DNA of 16,811 nt, from contig JACQUM010000136.1 in assembly GCA_016210295.1 (NCBI GenBank), positions 1-16,811 on the forward strand, read 5' to 3'. This stretch comes from Chloroflexota bacterium. GTDB taxonomy: Bacteria > Chloroflexota > Dehalococcoidia > UBA6926 > JACQUM01. The notes under the pieces are model-generated. The model had not been told where the DNA came from. It saw nothing but the letters and a program-made list of their open reading frames with translations, and searched no databases. A program made the position numbers and the translations under genes. Shown here in pieces: positions 1 through 7,427 of this stretch (the stretch's first letter is position 1; each line of letters begins with the position of its first letter).

Positions 1-338
1 GCGATGCTCGCGGCTATCGTGAGAGCCTCGAAGATCTCGTCGTTGCCAACACCAAGCTTCGCCGCCCGGTCCATGTGGGCTCGGAGGCAGTACTCGCACC
101 GCAGGGCGGCAGCAGAGGCGATGGTGAGAAGCTCCACCACTTTCGGGTCCAGGATGCGCGTGCGGGTCAGGATCCGCATGGCCTGAGCGGTCAAAAGCTC
201 CGGCCTCCGCGCCAGGGTCCGAACGACCAAAGGAGGTTCCCCATAGCCATCCTTCAGCAGCTCGAGCATGATCGCCGCCGTCCTCTCCCGCTCTCCGGGC
301 GTTTCTGAAAGGAACTTTTTTAGAGTTCTCCTGTTCAC
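1..338 (-). CDS. AhpD-like carboxymuconolactone decarboxylase family protein (C-terminus cut by window edge)
   Basis: The minus strand encodes about 112 residues before running off the window. The start chosen is GTG at 338, because AAGGAGG lies six bases upstream; the only methionine near the N-terminus (residue 24) has no comparable site. The visible protein has the AhpD-core signature E-x11-C-x2-C-x3-H (E69, C81, C84, H88), followed by a helical stretch rich in Ala (AAKLGVGNDEIFEALTIAAS). In this family the CxxC pair and the His form a redox or peroxidatic centre (alkylhydroperoxidase D-type), while true carboxymuconolactone decarboxylases lack the CxxC. An antioxidant or thiol-disulfide role is therefore more likely than aromatic ring catabolism. 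Substrate is unknown. It stands about 290 bases downstream of the broken response regulator on the same strand. Confidence 0.85.
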   Translation of the reverse strand, partial: MNRRTLKKFLSETPGERERTAAIMLELLKDGYGEPPLVVRTLARRPELLTAQAMRILTRTRILDPKVVELLTIASAAALRCEYCLRAHMDRAAKLGVGNDEIFEALTIAASI

Positions 339-414
339 GTCTACCCTCCTTGGCAGAGGTCTTCCCTATCTGCCACAATCTTTGTTCCGCCTGCCCCGCG
401 CTTTATTCCTTCTC

Positions 415-440
415 ATAGTACCACAATGCACGACTACCAA
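415..440 (-). promoter_or_regulatory. Possible extended -10 promoter for the AhpD-like gene
   Basis: On the minus strand TACTAT (positions 420 to 415) is preceded directly by TGG, giving an extended -10 element. A weak -35-like TTGGTA lies at 440 to 435, but the spacer is only 14 bases. The predicted transcript would have a leader of about 70 bases before the GTG at 338. This is a by-eye match only. Confidence 0.35.
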
Positions 441-543
441 CGAGATATGCAAATAGGAATTGCGTTGGAGACCCAAAGTGGTTTCCCCAGTCTACGGTGC
501 GACGCGCCGAAAGTCAACGGGGGGGCTTCGTCTTTAATTGCCG

Positions 544-581
544 CGTTGCGTTTCCTGTATTTGCTCAAAGGAAAGGCAACG
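544..581. repeat. Imperfect inverted repeat downstream of the broken response regulator
   Basis: Arms CGTTGC-G-TTTCCT (544-556) and AGGAAA-G-GCAACG (569-581) pair over 12 of 13 positions with one G-G mismatch, around a 12-base loop. It sits 46 bases past the stop of the minus-strand regulator, in the otherwise gene-free 339-626 interval. No T-run follows on either strand, so it is not a standard intrinsic terminator. It may be a terminator relic or a protein-binding site. Apart from the promoter-like element near 415-440, I see nothing else convincing in this interval. Confidence 0.4.
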
Positions 582-626
582 GAGAGACGAAGGTCCATAA
601 ATCCTCTCTGGCGCCTGGGCGGGCCG

Positions 627-1324
627 TCAGATGGGGAAGCTGAACGGATCGTACCGGTAGCCCACCCCCCGGATGCTGCCGATGGTTTTGGCCGATACCC
701 CGAGTTTTCGACGCAAGCGTCCCACGTGCCACTCCACGCTTTTGACGGAGTCGTACTCCTGCCCCCACACCCGCTGCAGAAGCTGCCTGTGGGTCACAAC
801 CCGGCCCGCGTTCCCCGTAAGCTCGACGAGGAGGCGATACTCGGTGGGTGTCAGAGGAACCGGAGTGGCTCCTTTCGTTACTTGCCTTCGCGCAAAGTCA
901 ATGCGTATGGAGGCATCGGAATACGTGGCCCTCGGGTGGGAAGGGGGAGCGGTCGGCCTGCGCCGGAGAGCCGCCTCCACGCGCGCCAGGAGCCTGTGCC
1001 GGTCCAGGGGCTTCGCGAGGTAGTCGTCGGCGCCCCTCTCGAAGCTCAGGAGCTCTTCTCGTTCGGACGCCCTTCGGTGAGGAGGATCACCGGCGTGTCG
1101 GAGACCTCCCGGAGCCGCTGGCAGAGCTGCATTCCGTCCATGGCTGGCATGATGATGTCTACGAGGGCCAACGCGGGGCGATGCCTGGCGAACTGCTGGA
1201 GGCCGTCGAGCCCGTCTCCTGCCTCCACGACATCGTAGCCGGCATCCCTGAGCCAGGAGCGGAACAGGTGCCTCAGCCGAAGCTCGTCGTCCACCACCAG
1301 GATCCTTGTCTCCTTTGGGGTCAT
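627..1324 (-). pseudogene. OmpR/PhoB-family response regulator, frameshifted
   Basis: Two minus-strand frames together give one regulator. The first, from ATG 1324 (AAGGGG eight bases upstream), carries the receiver: acidic pocket D12/D13, phospho-acceptor D56 in LVDIIMPAMDG, and T83 in VILLT. It then hits a stop near 1046. The second frame picks up at about 1075 with SEREELLSFERGADDYLAKP (conserved Lys), then a linker and a winged-helix DNA-binding domain ending in GVGYRYDP and a stop at 627. Alignment with the usual LTA-x-G-x7-GFELGADDY spacing shows exactly one base is missing near 1071-1078, beside a GGG run. The alternative to a true mutation is a sequencing indel. No histidine kinase is adjacent, so its partner is unknown. 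The 267 bases between this gene and the next hold only the promoter of the downstream gene. Confidence 0.8.
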
Positions 1325-1519
1325 AGAGGCCCCCTTGCCCGAGGCCGAGGAAACTTTCCCAGCGGGCGGCACGCAGAGGGCACAGGTTCGTCATGGTGAC
1401 GACGGGCGAAGCGCTCACGAGTCCAAAGAGACCCAAGAAAGGAAGCGCCGAGCCGCAGAGGAGATGCGAGACGGCTCTCTATCGTCCTCTGCCTTTGAGA
1501 CGCGCCGTCTACCGTGGGA

Positions 1520-1548
1520 TGGACAACCGATGGCACAAGCCGTATAAT
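1520..1548 (+). promoter_or_regulatory. Near-consensus sigma-70-type promoter for the HesB/IscA-like gene
   Basis: TGGACA (1520-1525) is separated by exactly 17 bases from a perfect TATAAT (1543-1548). Transcription would begin near 1555, giving a leader of about 40 bases to the GTG start at 1596. It matches consensus at 11 of 12 hexamer positions, the best match I found in the window. Confidence 0.75.
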
Positions 1549-1595
1549 ACCCCCGACGTCGAGAGAAGGATGGCGAACGGAAGGGAGGCTTTCCC

Positions 1596-1943
1596 GTGAT
1601 CACACTGACGAAGGCTGCCGCGGAGAAGGTTTCTGACATCCTGCGCGAGCAAGGGAGCGAGGGGGCGGCCCTGCGCATCTTCGTCCAGATGGGCGAGGAC
1701 GGTGCTCCGCCCCAGTACGGCATGGCCGTCGAGCCCGCCGCGGGCGAAAGCGACGAAGTGGTCGTCTGCGAGGGCGTCAAGGTCGTCGTGGATGAGACCA
1801 GCCTCCCCTGGCTCATCGGCTCCGAGGTCGACTACATCGATACGTTGATGCGTTCGGGCTTTACCATCCGGAACCCCAACCTCATGGGAAGCGGAGATGG
1901 ATGTGCCTGCGGAGGAAATTGCAGCTGCGGTGGCGCCCACTAA
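1596..1943 (+). CDS. HesB/IscA-family iron-sulfur cluster protein, atypical cysteines
   Basis: 115 residues from a GTG start with AGGGAGG seven bases upstream. A-type Fe-S carriers bind or transfer clusters through three cysteines: one in a GGCSG-type loop and two in a C-terminal CxC. Here the fold signatures are present: ITLTKAAAEKV at the N-terminus, LRIFVQ (26-31), QYGMAVEP (40-47) and GFTIRNPN (88-95). The first-cysteine loop, however, reads MGEDGAPPQY: it has no Cys and is one residue longer than usual. The C-terminus is instead enriched, with two CxC pairs (C103/C105 and C109/C111) followed by a terminal His. Family membership is clear, but whether it carries a cluster in the ordinary IscA way is not. 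It is a single-gene unit, with its own promoter and terminator. Confidence 0.85.
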   Translation: MITLTKAAAEKVSDILREQGSEGAALRIFVQMGEDGAPPQYGMAVEPAAGESDEVVVCEGVKVVVDETSLPWLIGSEVDYIDTLMRSGFTIRNPNLMGSGDGCACGGNCSCGGAH

Positions 1944-1988
1944 AGACCGAAACTTCGACTCTCAGCCCCACCTCGAACGAGAGATCCC

Positions 1989-2022
1989 GGAAAGGGCCAG
2001 AAACCTGGCCCTTTCCTTTTTT
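1989..2022 (+). terminator. Intrinsic (Rho-independent) terminator after the HesB/IscA-like gene
   Basis: A perfect 12-bp stem, GGAAAGGGCCAG (1989-2000) pairing with CTGGCCCTTTCC (2005-2016), encloses the tetraloop AAAC and is followed directly by six T residues (2017-2022). It lies about 45 bases past the stop at 1943 and separates this gene from phoB. Confidence 0.95.
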
Positions 2023-2059
2023 CATGACGCGATAGCCTCAGCGCCTCTGGGTACGAGGG

Positions 2060-2758
2060 ATGGCTCCGCAGATCCTGATCGCCGAGGATGACCGGGCGCT
2101 CCGGGACGCTCTCCGCTACACCCTGACCCGCGAAGGGTACCAGGTCTTGGCCGTCGGCAGCGGAACGGAAGCTGTCGAGGCCGTGCAGGCGGAGCCTCCC
2201 GATCTCCTTCTCCTTGACCTGATGCTCCCTGGCATGGACGGGTTAGAGGTGTGCCGTCGAGTGCGAAGCGAGACGGCGACGCCTATCCTGGTCCTCACGG
2301 CCCGCCAGGGGGAGACGGACAAGGTCGTGGGGCTCGAGCTGGGCGCCGATGACTACATGACGAAGCCTTTCAGCACCCGAGAGCTCCTGGCGCGGATCAG
2401 AGCCCTCCTTCGTCGCTCTCTGGCTCCCCCTTCGGTCCGTCCCGCCCTTAAAGACCACTCTCCTCTCCGGGTGGGAGACCTCGTCATCGACAGGGCCCTC
2501 CACCGCGTGGCCCTCGGCCATCGGCAGATATCTCTCAGTCCCAAGGAGTTCGACCTTTTAGCCTTCCTGGGGACGAACACCGGCATCGTCTTCAACCGGG
2601 ATACTCTGCTGGAGCGGGTCTGGGGACGCGACTTCGCCGGCGGCATGAGGACAGTGGACGTGCATATGCGGTGGCTGCGCGAGAAGATCGAGGAGGACCC
2701 GGCGCACCCCCGGCGGCTGCTCACAGTCCGAGGCATCGGCTACAAGCTGGAAGCGTAG
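2060..2758 (+). CDS. phoB: PhoB/PhoP-type phosphate regulon response regulator
   Basis: 232 residues, full length for an OmpR/PhoB-family regulator. The receiver (about 4-118) shows acidic residues D10/D11, phospho-acceptor D53 in LLLLDLMLPGMDG, T80 and K102 (GADDYMTKPF). The C-terminal winged helix (about 133-232) has the typical LSPKEFDLLAFL, LLERVWG, VDVHMRWLREKIE and RGIGYKLE segments. Phosphorylated PhoB dimers bind direct-repeat Pho boxes and activate phosphate-starvation genes. The pairing with phoR seven bases downstream and the pst operon beyond supports this over other OmpR paralogues. The ATG has only a GAGGG directly abutting it and no clear Shine-Dalgarno at normal distance. I see no convincing promoter in the 37 bases after the preceding terminator. 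Confidence 0.92.
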   Translation: MAPQILIAEDDRALRDALRYTLTREGYQVLAVGSGTEAVEAVQAEPPDLLLLDLMLPGMDGLEVCRRVRSETATPILVLTARQGETDKVVGLELGADDYMTKPFSTRELLARIRALLRRSLAPPSVRPALKDHSPLRVGDLVIDRALHRVALGHRQISLSPKEFDLLAFLGTNTGIVFNRDTLLERVWGRDFAGGMRTVDVHMRWLREKIEEDPAHPRRLLTVRGIGYKLEA

Positions 2759-2765
2759 GCTCCCG

Positions 2766-4526
2766 ATGCAGCGCCTGACCGCCCGGCTGGCTTTGGTCTT
2801 CAGCCTCATTGTCCTCCTGGCTCTGGGCGGCGTCGTGCTCTACGCCTGGGGACACATCGGCCAGGTCATGGAGGGCCAGGTCCACGTCAGCCTCTTAGAG
2901 AGGACGCGGCTCCTCGCCGCCGCCGGCCGTCCTGCCTTCGAGCCCAGCGCCAGCCGCGCCCTCCTCCTGGAGGAATGGAGCAAGGCGGCCGGAGGGCGAG
3001 TGAGCCTCTTCGACACCGCTGGGCTCCCCCTCCCGGATGTCGGCACGGAACCTTCTGGGACCCCACCCAGCGCGGTTGTTCCTCCGGAGGTGGCTCAGGC
3101 CATGACAGCTGGGGAGGCCATCGTGCAGAGGTTTAGTCCCCCGGGGCCCGAGCCCATGGTCTTCGCCGCCGTGGTAGTACGGGATGTCCAGGGGAGGCCC
3201 CTGGGGGTCGTCCGCGTGGGCGTTCCCGCCTCCGCTGTGCCGCAGGCGGCGGGCGATCTCCGGTGGACCCTGCTCGGGACGGCGGGCATCGCTGCCGTGC
3301 TGACCATTCTCCTTGCCCTCCTCGCCGCCTGGTGGCTCTCTCGCCCCTTCAGCCGCCTCGCCCGCATCGCCGCCGAAGGGCCCCTGGAAGAGTCCATCTA
3401 CGCCGGGGGGACCTGGGAGGCGCGCCAGCTCGCCCGAGGGCTCAACCGCATGGCGGAGCAGGCACGGGAGATGGCAGCCACCGTATCGGCGGAGAAGAAT
3501 CGCCTGGCGAGCATCCTCATGAGCCTGAACGAGGCCCTCATCGCCACGGACGACCAGGGTATCATCCAGCTGGCCAACCCGGCCGCCGAGAGGCTCTTCG
3601 GATTCCAGGCCCAAGGCGCCCAGGGACTCCCCTTGATCCACGTCGTCCGCGACTACGAGGTCGCCCAGACCCTGACGAAAGGCATCCAGGAGGGCCGCCC
3701 CGTGGCCGCTCAGGTGGAGCTGGTGCCCGACCGGCGCATGGTGACGATCATTGTGACGCCCTACCAGGCGGACGGGAAATGGCAGGCCGTGCTCCTCGCC
3801 CGCGACCTCTCCGACCTCCAGCAGACCCAGCGCATGCGACGGGACTTCGTCGCCAACGTCTCCCACGAGCTCCGTACGCCCCTGGCGGGGATCGCGGCGA
3901 CTCTCGACGCTCTCGATGCCGGGGCCCTGGAGGATCGCGCCGTGGCGCGGCAGTTCCTGGCCAACGTCCGCGAAGAGGTGAACCGGATGACCCGCCTGGT
4001 GGAAGAGCTACTGGAGCTCTCGGGCCTGGAGGCGGGCAGGGCCCAGTTCAACGTCGTCCCCATCTCCGTGGAGGAAGCTGTCCGGAAGGCGGCGACAAGC
4101 CTCTCGCCCATGGCGGAGCGCCAGGGGGTGGCGCTCCGGGTGGAGTGTCCCTCCGACCTACCCCTGGTGCTGGCGGACCAGGACCGCCTCCACGAGGTGG
4201 TTGTGAACCTTCTCCACAACGCCATCAAATTCTCCCCCCCAGACAGGGCGGTGATCGTTCTCGCCAAAGCGGAGGAGAGCCATATAGTCGTCTCCGTCAT
4301 CGATCACGGCCCCGGCATCGCCGCGGACCGCCTTCCATACATCTTCGAGCGGTTCTACAAAGGGGACCCCAACCGGAGCCAGGAGGGGGCGGGCCTGGGC
4401 CTTTCCATCGCCCGCCACATCGTGGAGCTGCACGGGGGACACATCTGGGCGGAGAGCGAAGAGGGCCAGGGCGCCACCTTCACCTTCACCCTTCCCCGCG
4501 CCGATGTCGCGCGTTCCAAGGCGTAA
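2766..4526 (+). CDS. phoR: PhoR-type sensor histidine kinase
   Basis: 586 residues. TM1 is at about 6-28 and TM2 at about 168-192 (TLLGTAGIAAVLTILLALLA). A sensor region of about 140 residues lies between them, then a HAMP-like linker (193-240) and a PAS domain (about 248-350, ALIATDDQGIIQLANPAAERLFG). HisKA follows, with phospho-acceptor H367 in FVANVSHELRTPLAG. The HATPase domain has an N box (N485, HNAIKFS), a G1 box (D513-H-G-P-G), an F box (FERFYKG) and a G2 box (541-545, GAGLG). This is the full PhoR-like layout of Gram-positive and Chloroflexota proteins. It should phosphorylate PhoB when phosphate is low, in contact with PstSCAB and PhoU at the membrane. It is co-transcribed with phoB (seven-base gap). 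All catalytic residues are present. Confidence 0.92.
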   Translation: MQRLTARLALVFSLIVLLALGGVVLYAWGHIGQVMEGQVHVSLLERTRLLAAAGRPAFEPSASRALLLEEWSKAAGGRVSLFDTAGLPLPDVGTEPSGTPPSAVVPPEVAQAMTAGEAIVQRFSPPGPEPMVFAAVVVRDVQGRPLGVVRVGVPASAVPQAAGDLRWTLLGTAGIAAVLTILLALLAAWWLSRPFSRLARIAAEGPLEESIYAGGTWEARQLARGLNRMAEQAREMAATVSAEKNRLASILMSLNEALIATDDQGIIQLANPAAERLFGFQAQGAQGLPLIHVVRDYEVAQTLTKGIQEGRPVAAQVELVPDRRMVTIIVTPYQADGKWQAVLLARDLSDLQQTQRMRRDFVANVSHELRTPLAGIAATLDALDAGALEDRAVARQFLANVREEVNRMTRLVEELLELSGLEAGRAQFNVVPISVEEAVRKAATSLSPMAERQGVALRVECPSDLPLVLADQDRLHEVVVNLLHNAIKFSPPDRAVIVLAKAEESHIVVSVIDHGPGIAADRLPYIFERFYKGDPNRSQEGAGLGLSIARHIVELHGGHIWAESEEGQGATFTFTLPRADVARSKA

Positions 4527-4530
4527 AGGC

Positions 4531-4570
4531 GCCTTAACGTTCTTAACGCTCCCTTAACGTCCCCTTCCTT
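4531..4570 (+). promoter_or_regulatory. Putative Pho box (tandem TTAACG repeats) upstream of pstS
   Basis: Three near-identical units, CCTTAACGT, TCTTAACGC and CCTTAACGT, carry CTTAACG at 4533, 4542 and 4553. A degenerate CTTCCTT follows at 4564. The last two steps are 11 bases, the period expected for PhoB/PhoP direct repeats (one helical turn), and TTAACG resembles the TTAACA unit of Gram-positive Pho boxes. A -10-like TATGCT follows at 4570-4575, matching the usual arrangement in which the Pho box replaces the -35. The position right after phoR and before the pst genes supports the call. Confidence 0.65.
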
Positions 4571-4698
4571 ATGCTGTCTTATGGGATGAACGAAGGAGGC
4601 GTGTCACTGAATCATTCCACGACGCCGCGTTTGCGAGCGAGAAGAGAGCGGAGCGTATCCTGCTGAACCGACTTTTCCTTGGAGCAGGCGCGACGATC

Positions 4699-5589
4699 AT
4701 GGCCTTCCTCTTGGCTGCCTGTCAGACGACTCCAACGCCTCCGTCCGACGCCGGGACCCTCGCGGGCACCATCGAAGTTGACGGCTCCAGCACCGTGTTC
4801 CCCATCTCTGAGGCCGTGGCCGAGGAGTTCCATAAGAAGCACCCAGGAGTCCAGGTCAACGTGGGCGTCTCGGGCACCGGCGGCGGCTTCAAGAGGTTCG
4901 TCGTCGGCGAGACCCAGGTATCCGACGCCTCCCGCCCCATCGCGGCCTCCGAGGCCGCGCAGGCGAAGGCCAACGGCGTTGAGTACGTCGAACTCCCCGT
5001 GGCCATCGACGGCCTCGCCGTCCTGGTCAATTCCCAGAACACTTGGGTAACCTGCCTCACCACCGTGGAGCTGAAGCGCATCTGGGAGCCCGGCTCCACC
5101 ATCAACAACTGGAGCCAGGTCCGGGAGGGGTTCCCCAACCGGCCCCTCCACCTCTATGGGCCTGGCACCGACTCCGGGACATTCGACTACTTCACCGAAG
5201 TCATAGCTGGCGAGGCGAAAGCCTCCCGGCCCGACTTCAACGCCAGCGAGGACGACAACGTCCTCGTCCAGGGCGTCATCGGCGACCCCAACGCCCTGGG
5301 TTACTTCGGTTACGCCTACTTCACCGAGAACATGGGCTCCCTCAAGCTCCTGGCCGTGGACGGCGGCAAAGGCTGCGTTGCTCCGAGCGATCAGACGGTG
5401 AAGGACGGCACCTACGCACCCCTCGCCCGGCCCCTCTTCATCTACGTCAACGTGGCGTCTCTGGCCCGGCCGGAGATGAAAGCCTTCGTGGACTTCTATC
5501 TTCAGAGCGCCCCTGCGCTCGTGGCCGAAGTCGGTTATGTGCCCCTCCCTGCCCAAGAGTACGAGGCCCAGAGGGCCAAGATAGGCTAG
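4699..5589 (+). CDS. pstS: Phosphate ABC transporter substrate-binding lipoprotein PstS (true start uncertain)
   Basis: Binds inorganic phosphate outside the membrane for PstCAB. Clear family motifs are VDGSSTVFPISEA, VSGTGGGFKRF, VSDASRPI (phosphate-contacting Ser/Thr loops) and YGPGTDSGTFDYFTE. Mature length is normal. A lipobox LLAAC places the lipidated Cys at residue 8, so the ATG at 4699 leaves only seven residues before it, with no positive n-region. The reading frame is open back to 4558 and reads NRLFLGAGATIMAFLLAAC, a good lipoprotein signal, but it contains no ATG, GTG or TTG. A strong AAGGAGG stands at 4593-4599, with nearby ATG 4586 and GTG 4601 in a different frame. That frame ends at 4664-4666. 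A one-base loss between about 4607 and 4663 would explain this. The gene is probably longer than given, or is broken at its 5' end. Confidence 0.88.
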   Translation: MAFLLAACQTTPTPPSDAGTLAGTIEVDGSSTVFPISEAVAEEFHKKHPGVQVNVGVSGTGGGFKRFVVGETQVSDASRPIAASEAAQAKANGVEYVELPVAIDGLAVLVNSQNTWVTCLTTVELKRIWEPGSTINNWSQVREGFPNRPLHLYGPGTDSGTFDYFTEVIAGEAKASRPDFNASEDDNVLVQGVIGDPNALGYFGYAYFTENMGSLKLLAVDGGKGCVAPSDQTVKDGTYAPLARPLFIYVNVASLARPEMKAFVDFYLQSAPALVAEVGYVPLPAQEYEAQRAKIG

Positions 5590-5590
5590 A

Positions 5591-6520
5591 GTGACGGGTC
5601 AAAGAGCAGCAGTGGCAACCGTTTGGGCCCTGAAGAGGAGGACCACGCGCCGGAACGAGCAGATCATCTTCCTCGTTCTGTTCCTCAGCGCCATGGTCTC
5701 CATCCTGACCACCGTCGGTATCATCTACGTCCTGGTGAGCGAGAGCCTGGGCTTCTTCCAGCAGGTCTCCCTCTGGGACTTCCTCATGGGCAGTCAGTGG
5801 ACTCCCCTTTTCCAGCCCCAGCACTTCGGCGTCCTGCCCCTGGTGGGCGGCACTCTCCTCGTCACCGGCCTGTCCGCTCTGGTGGCGCTGCCGGTGGGAC
5901 TGGGCAGCGCCGTCTACCTGAGCGAGTACGCCCCGGAGCGAGCCCGCCGGGTCCTGAAGCCTCTCCTGGAGGTCCTGGCCGGCGTCCCCACGGTGGTCTA
6001 TGGCTACTTCGCCCTCACCTTTGTGACGCCCCTGCTCCAGAGATATCTGTTCCACGACATGATCGTCTTCAATGCCCTGAGCGCGGGCCTGGTGATGGGA
6101 ATCATGATCATCCCCCTGGTCGCCGCTCTCTCCGAAGACGCCATGGTCGCCGTGCCCCGGTCGCTGCGGGAAGGGGCCTACGCCCTGGGAGCCACCAAGT
6201 TCGAAGTAGTGAGCAAGGTCGTCGTCCCCTCCGCCCTCTCTGGCGTCGTCGCCGCCTTCATTTTGGGCCTCTCCCGCGCCATTGGAGAGACGATGCTGGT
6301 GACCATCGCCGCCGGTGCCACTCCCAGGCTCACTCTGGACCCTCGCGAAAGCATCCAGGCGATGACCGCCTACATCGTGCAGGTCAGCCTGGGGGAGACG
6401 CCCCACGGGACGCTGGTCTACCACAGCATCTTCGCCGTGGGTCTGACTCTCTTCGTGATGACCCTCGGCATGAACATCCTGGGCCAGTGGGTGGTACACC
6501 GCTGGCGCGCGAGGTACTAG
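5591..6520 (+). CDS. pstC: Phosphate ABC transporter permease PstC
   Basis: 309 residues from GTG at 5591, one base past the pstS stop, so translational coupling is likely. Six or so hydrophobic segments are visible, starting at about residue 24 (IIFLVLFLSAMVSILTTVG). The cytoplasmic EAA loop reads EGAYALGATKFEVVSKVVVP, followed by GLSRAIGETMLVTIAAG, typical of PstC. It forms the heterodimeric membrane channel with PstA and couples to the PstB ATPase. Length is normal and no defect was seen. Confidence 0.95.
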   Translation: MTGQRAAVATVWALKRRTTRRNEQIIFLVLFLSAMVSILTTVGIIYVLVSESLGFFQQVSLWDFLMGSQWTPLFQPQHFGVLPLVGGTLLVTGLSALVALPVGLGSAVYLSEYAPERARRVLKPLLEVLAGVPTVVYGYFALTFVTPLLQRYLFHDMIVFNALSAGLVMGIMIIPLVAALSEDAMVAVPRSLREGAYALGATKFEVVSKVVVPSALSGVVAAFILGLSRAIGETMLVTIAAGATPRLTLDPRESIQAMTAYIVQVSLGETPHGTLVYHSIFAVGLTLFVMTLGMNILGQWVVHRWRARY

Positions 6521-6525
6521 AAACG

Positions 6526-7419
6526 ATGTTGTGGCCGGTGCTGGGGCCCCGCCTCACCTTCCGCCAACGCCTTGGAGTGCGCAAGACGCTGGGACGGGCG
6601 GCTTACGTCTTTCTGCTGGGAACCACCCTGGTCGGCATCGCCACCCTGGCTGCCCTCCTCCTCGATATCCTCCTCGACGGCCTCCCCTGGCTGTCCGTGG
6701 ACTTCTTCACCAACTATCCCTCCCGCCACCCGGAGCAGGCGGGCATCCGCGCGGCCCTCTTCGGGACGCTTTGGATGGCCGCGCTCACGGCCCTCCTCTG
6801 CTTCCCCATTGGCGTGGCCACCGCCGTCTACCTGGAGGAGTACACCTCTCAGAACTGGCTTTCCCGGATCTTCAACACCAACATCTCCAACCTGGCGGGC
6901 GTCCCGTCTATCGTCTACGGTCTCCTGGGCCTGGCCATCTTCGTCCACACCCTCTCCTTGGGACGAAGTGTCTTGGCGGGCGCTCTCACCATGACCCTGC
7001 TGGTCCTCCCCGTGGTCATCGTGAGCGCGCAAGAGGCGATCCGCGCCGTCCCGGACGCCCATCGGCAAGGGGCCTACGCCCTGGGGGCGACGAAGTGGCA
7101 GACCGTCCGCAACATCGTTCTCCCCGCCGCCCTGCCCGGCATCCTCACGGGCACCATTCTGGCCATGGCCCGGGCCGTCGGCGAGGCGGCGCCCATGATC
7201 GCCATCGCCGCCCTGGTCTATCTCACCTTCACCCCTGTTAGCCCTCTGGACCGGTTCACCGTCCTGCCCATCCAGATATTCAACTGGGTCTCGCGGCCCC
7301 AGGCTGAATGGCAGGGAGTGGCGGCGGCGGCCATCGGCGTGCTCTTGGTCCTCATGCTGGGCATGAACGCCGCGGCCATCTTGCTGCGCAACAAGTATCA
7401 GAGGCGCTCCGAGGAGTAA
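6526..7419 (+). CDS. pstA: Phosphate ABC transporter permease PstA
   Basis: 297 residues starting at ATG 6526, five bases after pstC, with GAGG about ten bases upstream. Hydrophobic segments run from about residue 25 (AAYVFLLGTTLVGIATLAAL) to the C-terminus. The EAA loop is QGAYALGATKWQTVRNIVLP, followed by ARAVGEAAPMIAIAAL, diagnostic for PstA. The same frame stays open far upstream through pstC (to 5623), but that stretch is Arg/Pro-rich antisense-like sequence, not protein, so the ATG at 6526 is preferred. It pairs with PstC in the membrane. Confidence 0.95.
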   Translation: MLWPVLGPRLTFRQRLGVRKTLGRAAYVFLLGTTLVGIATLAALLLDILLDGLPWLSVDFFTNYPSRHPEQAGIRAALFGTLWMAALTALLCFPIGVATAVYLEEYTSQNWLSRIFNTNISNLAGVPSIVYGLLGLAIFVHTLSLGRSVLAGALTMTLLVLPVVIVSAQEAIRAVPDAHRQGAYALGATKWQTVRNIVLPAALPGILTGTILAMARAVGEAAPMIAIAALVYLTFTPVSPLDRFTVLPIQIFNWVSRPQAEWQGVAAAAIGVLLVLMLGMNAAAILLRNKYQRRSEE

Positions 7420-7427
7420 GGACAGCC

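Noticed and set aside
1060..1085. Programmed -1 frameshifting in the response regulator
   Set aside because: The junction (ACC GAA GGG CGT) does not form a slippery heptamer and I see no downstream stimulatory hairpin; mutation or sequence error is simpler.
426..1238. 270-codon plus-strand open frame across the broken response regulator
   Set aside because: It is antisense to clear receiver and winged-helix sequence, its composition is Arg/Pro/Ser-rich, and it has no Shine-Dalgarno.
3263..4537. 424-codon open frame overlapping phoR
   Set aside because: Low-complexity Pro/Arg/Gly translation typical of an off-frame in high-GC DNA; phoR in the same place has all kinase motifs.
5623..6525. Long open frame in front of and continuous with pstA
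   Set aside because: Its translation over pstC is Arg/Pro/Gly-rich and lacks family motifs, while the pstC frame is a perfect permease. Only the part from ATG 6526 is real.
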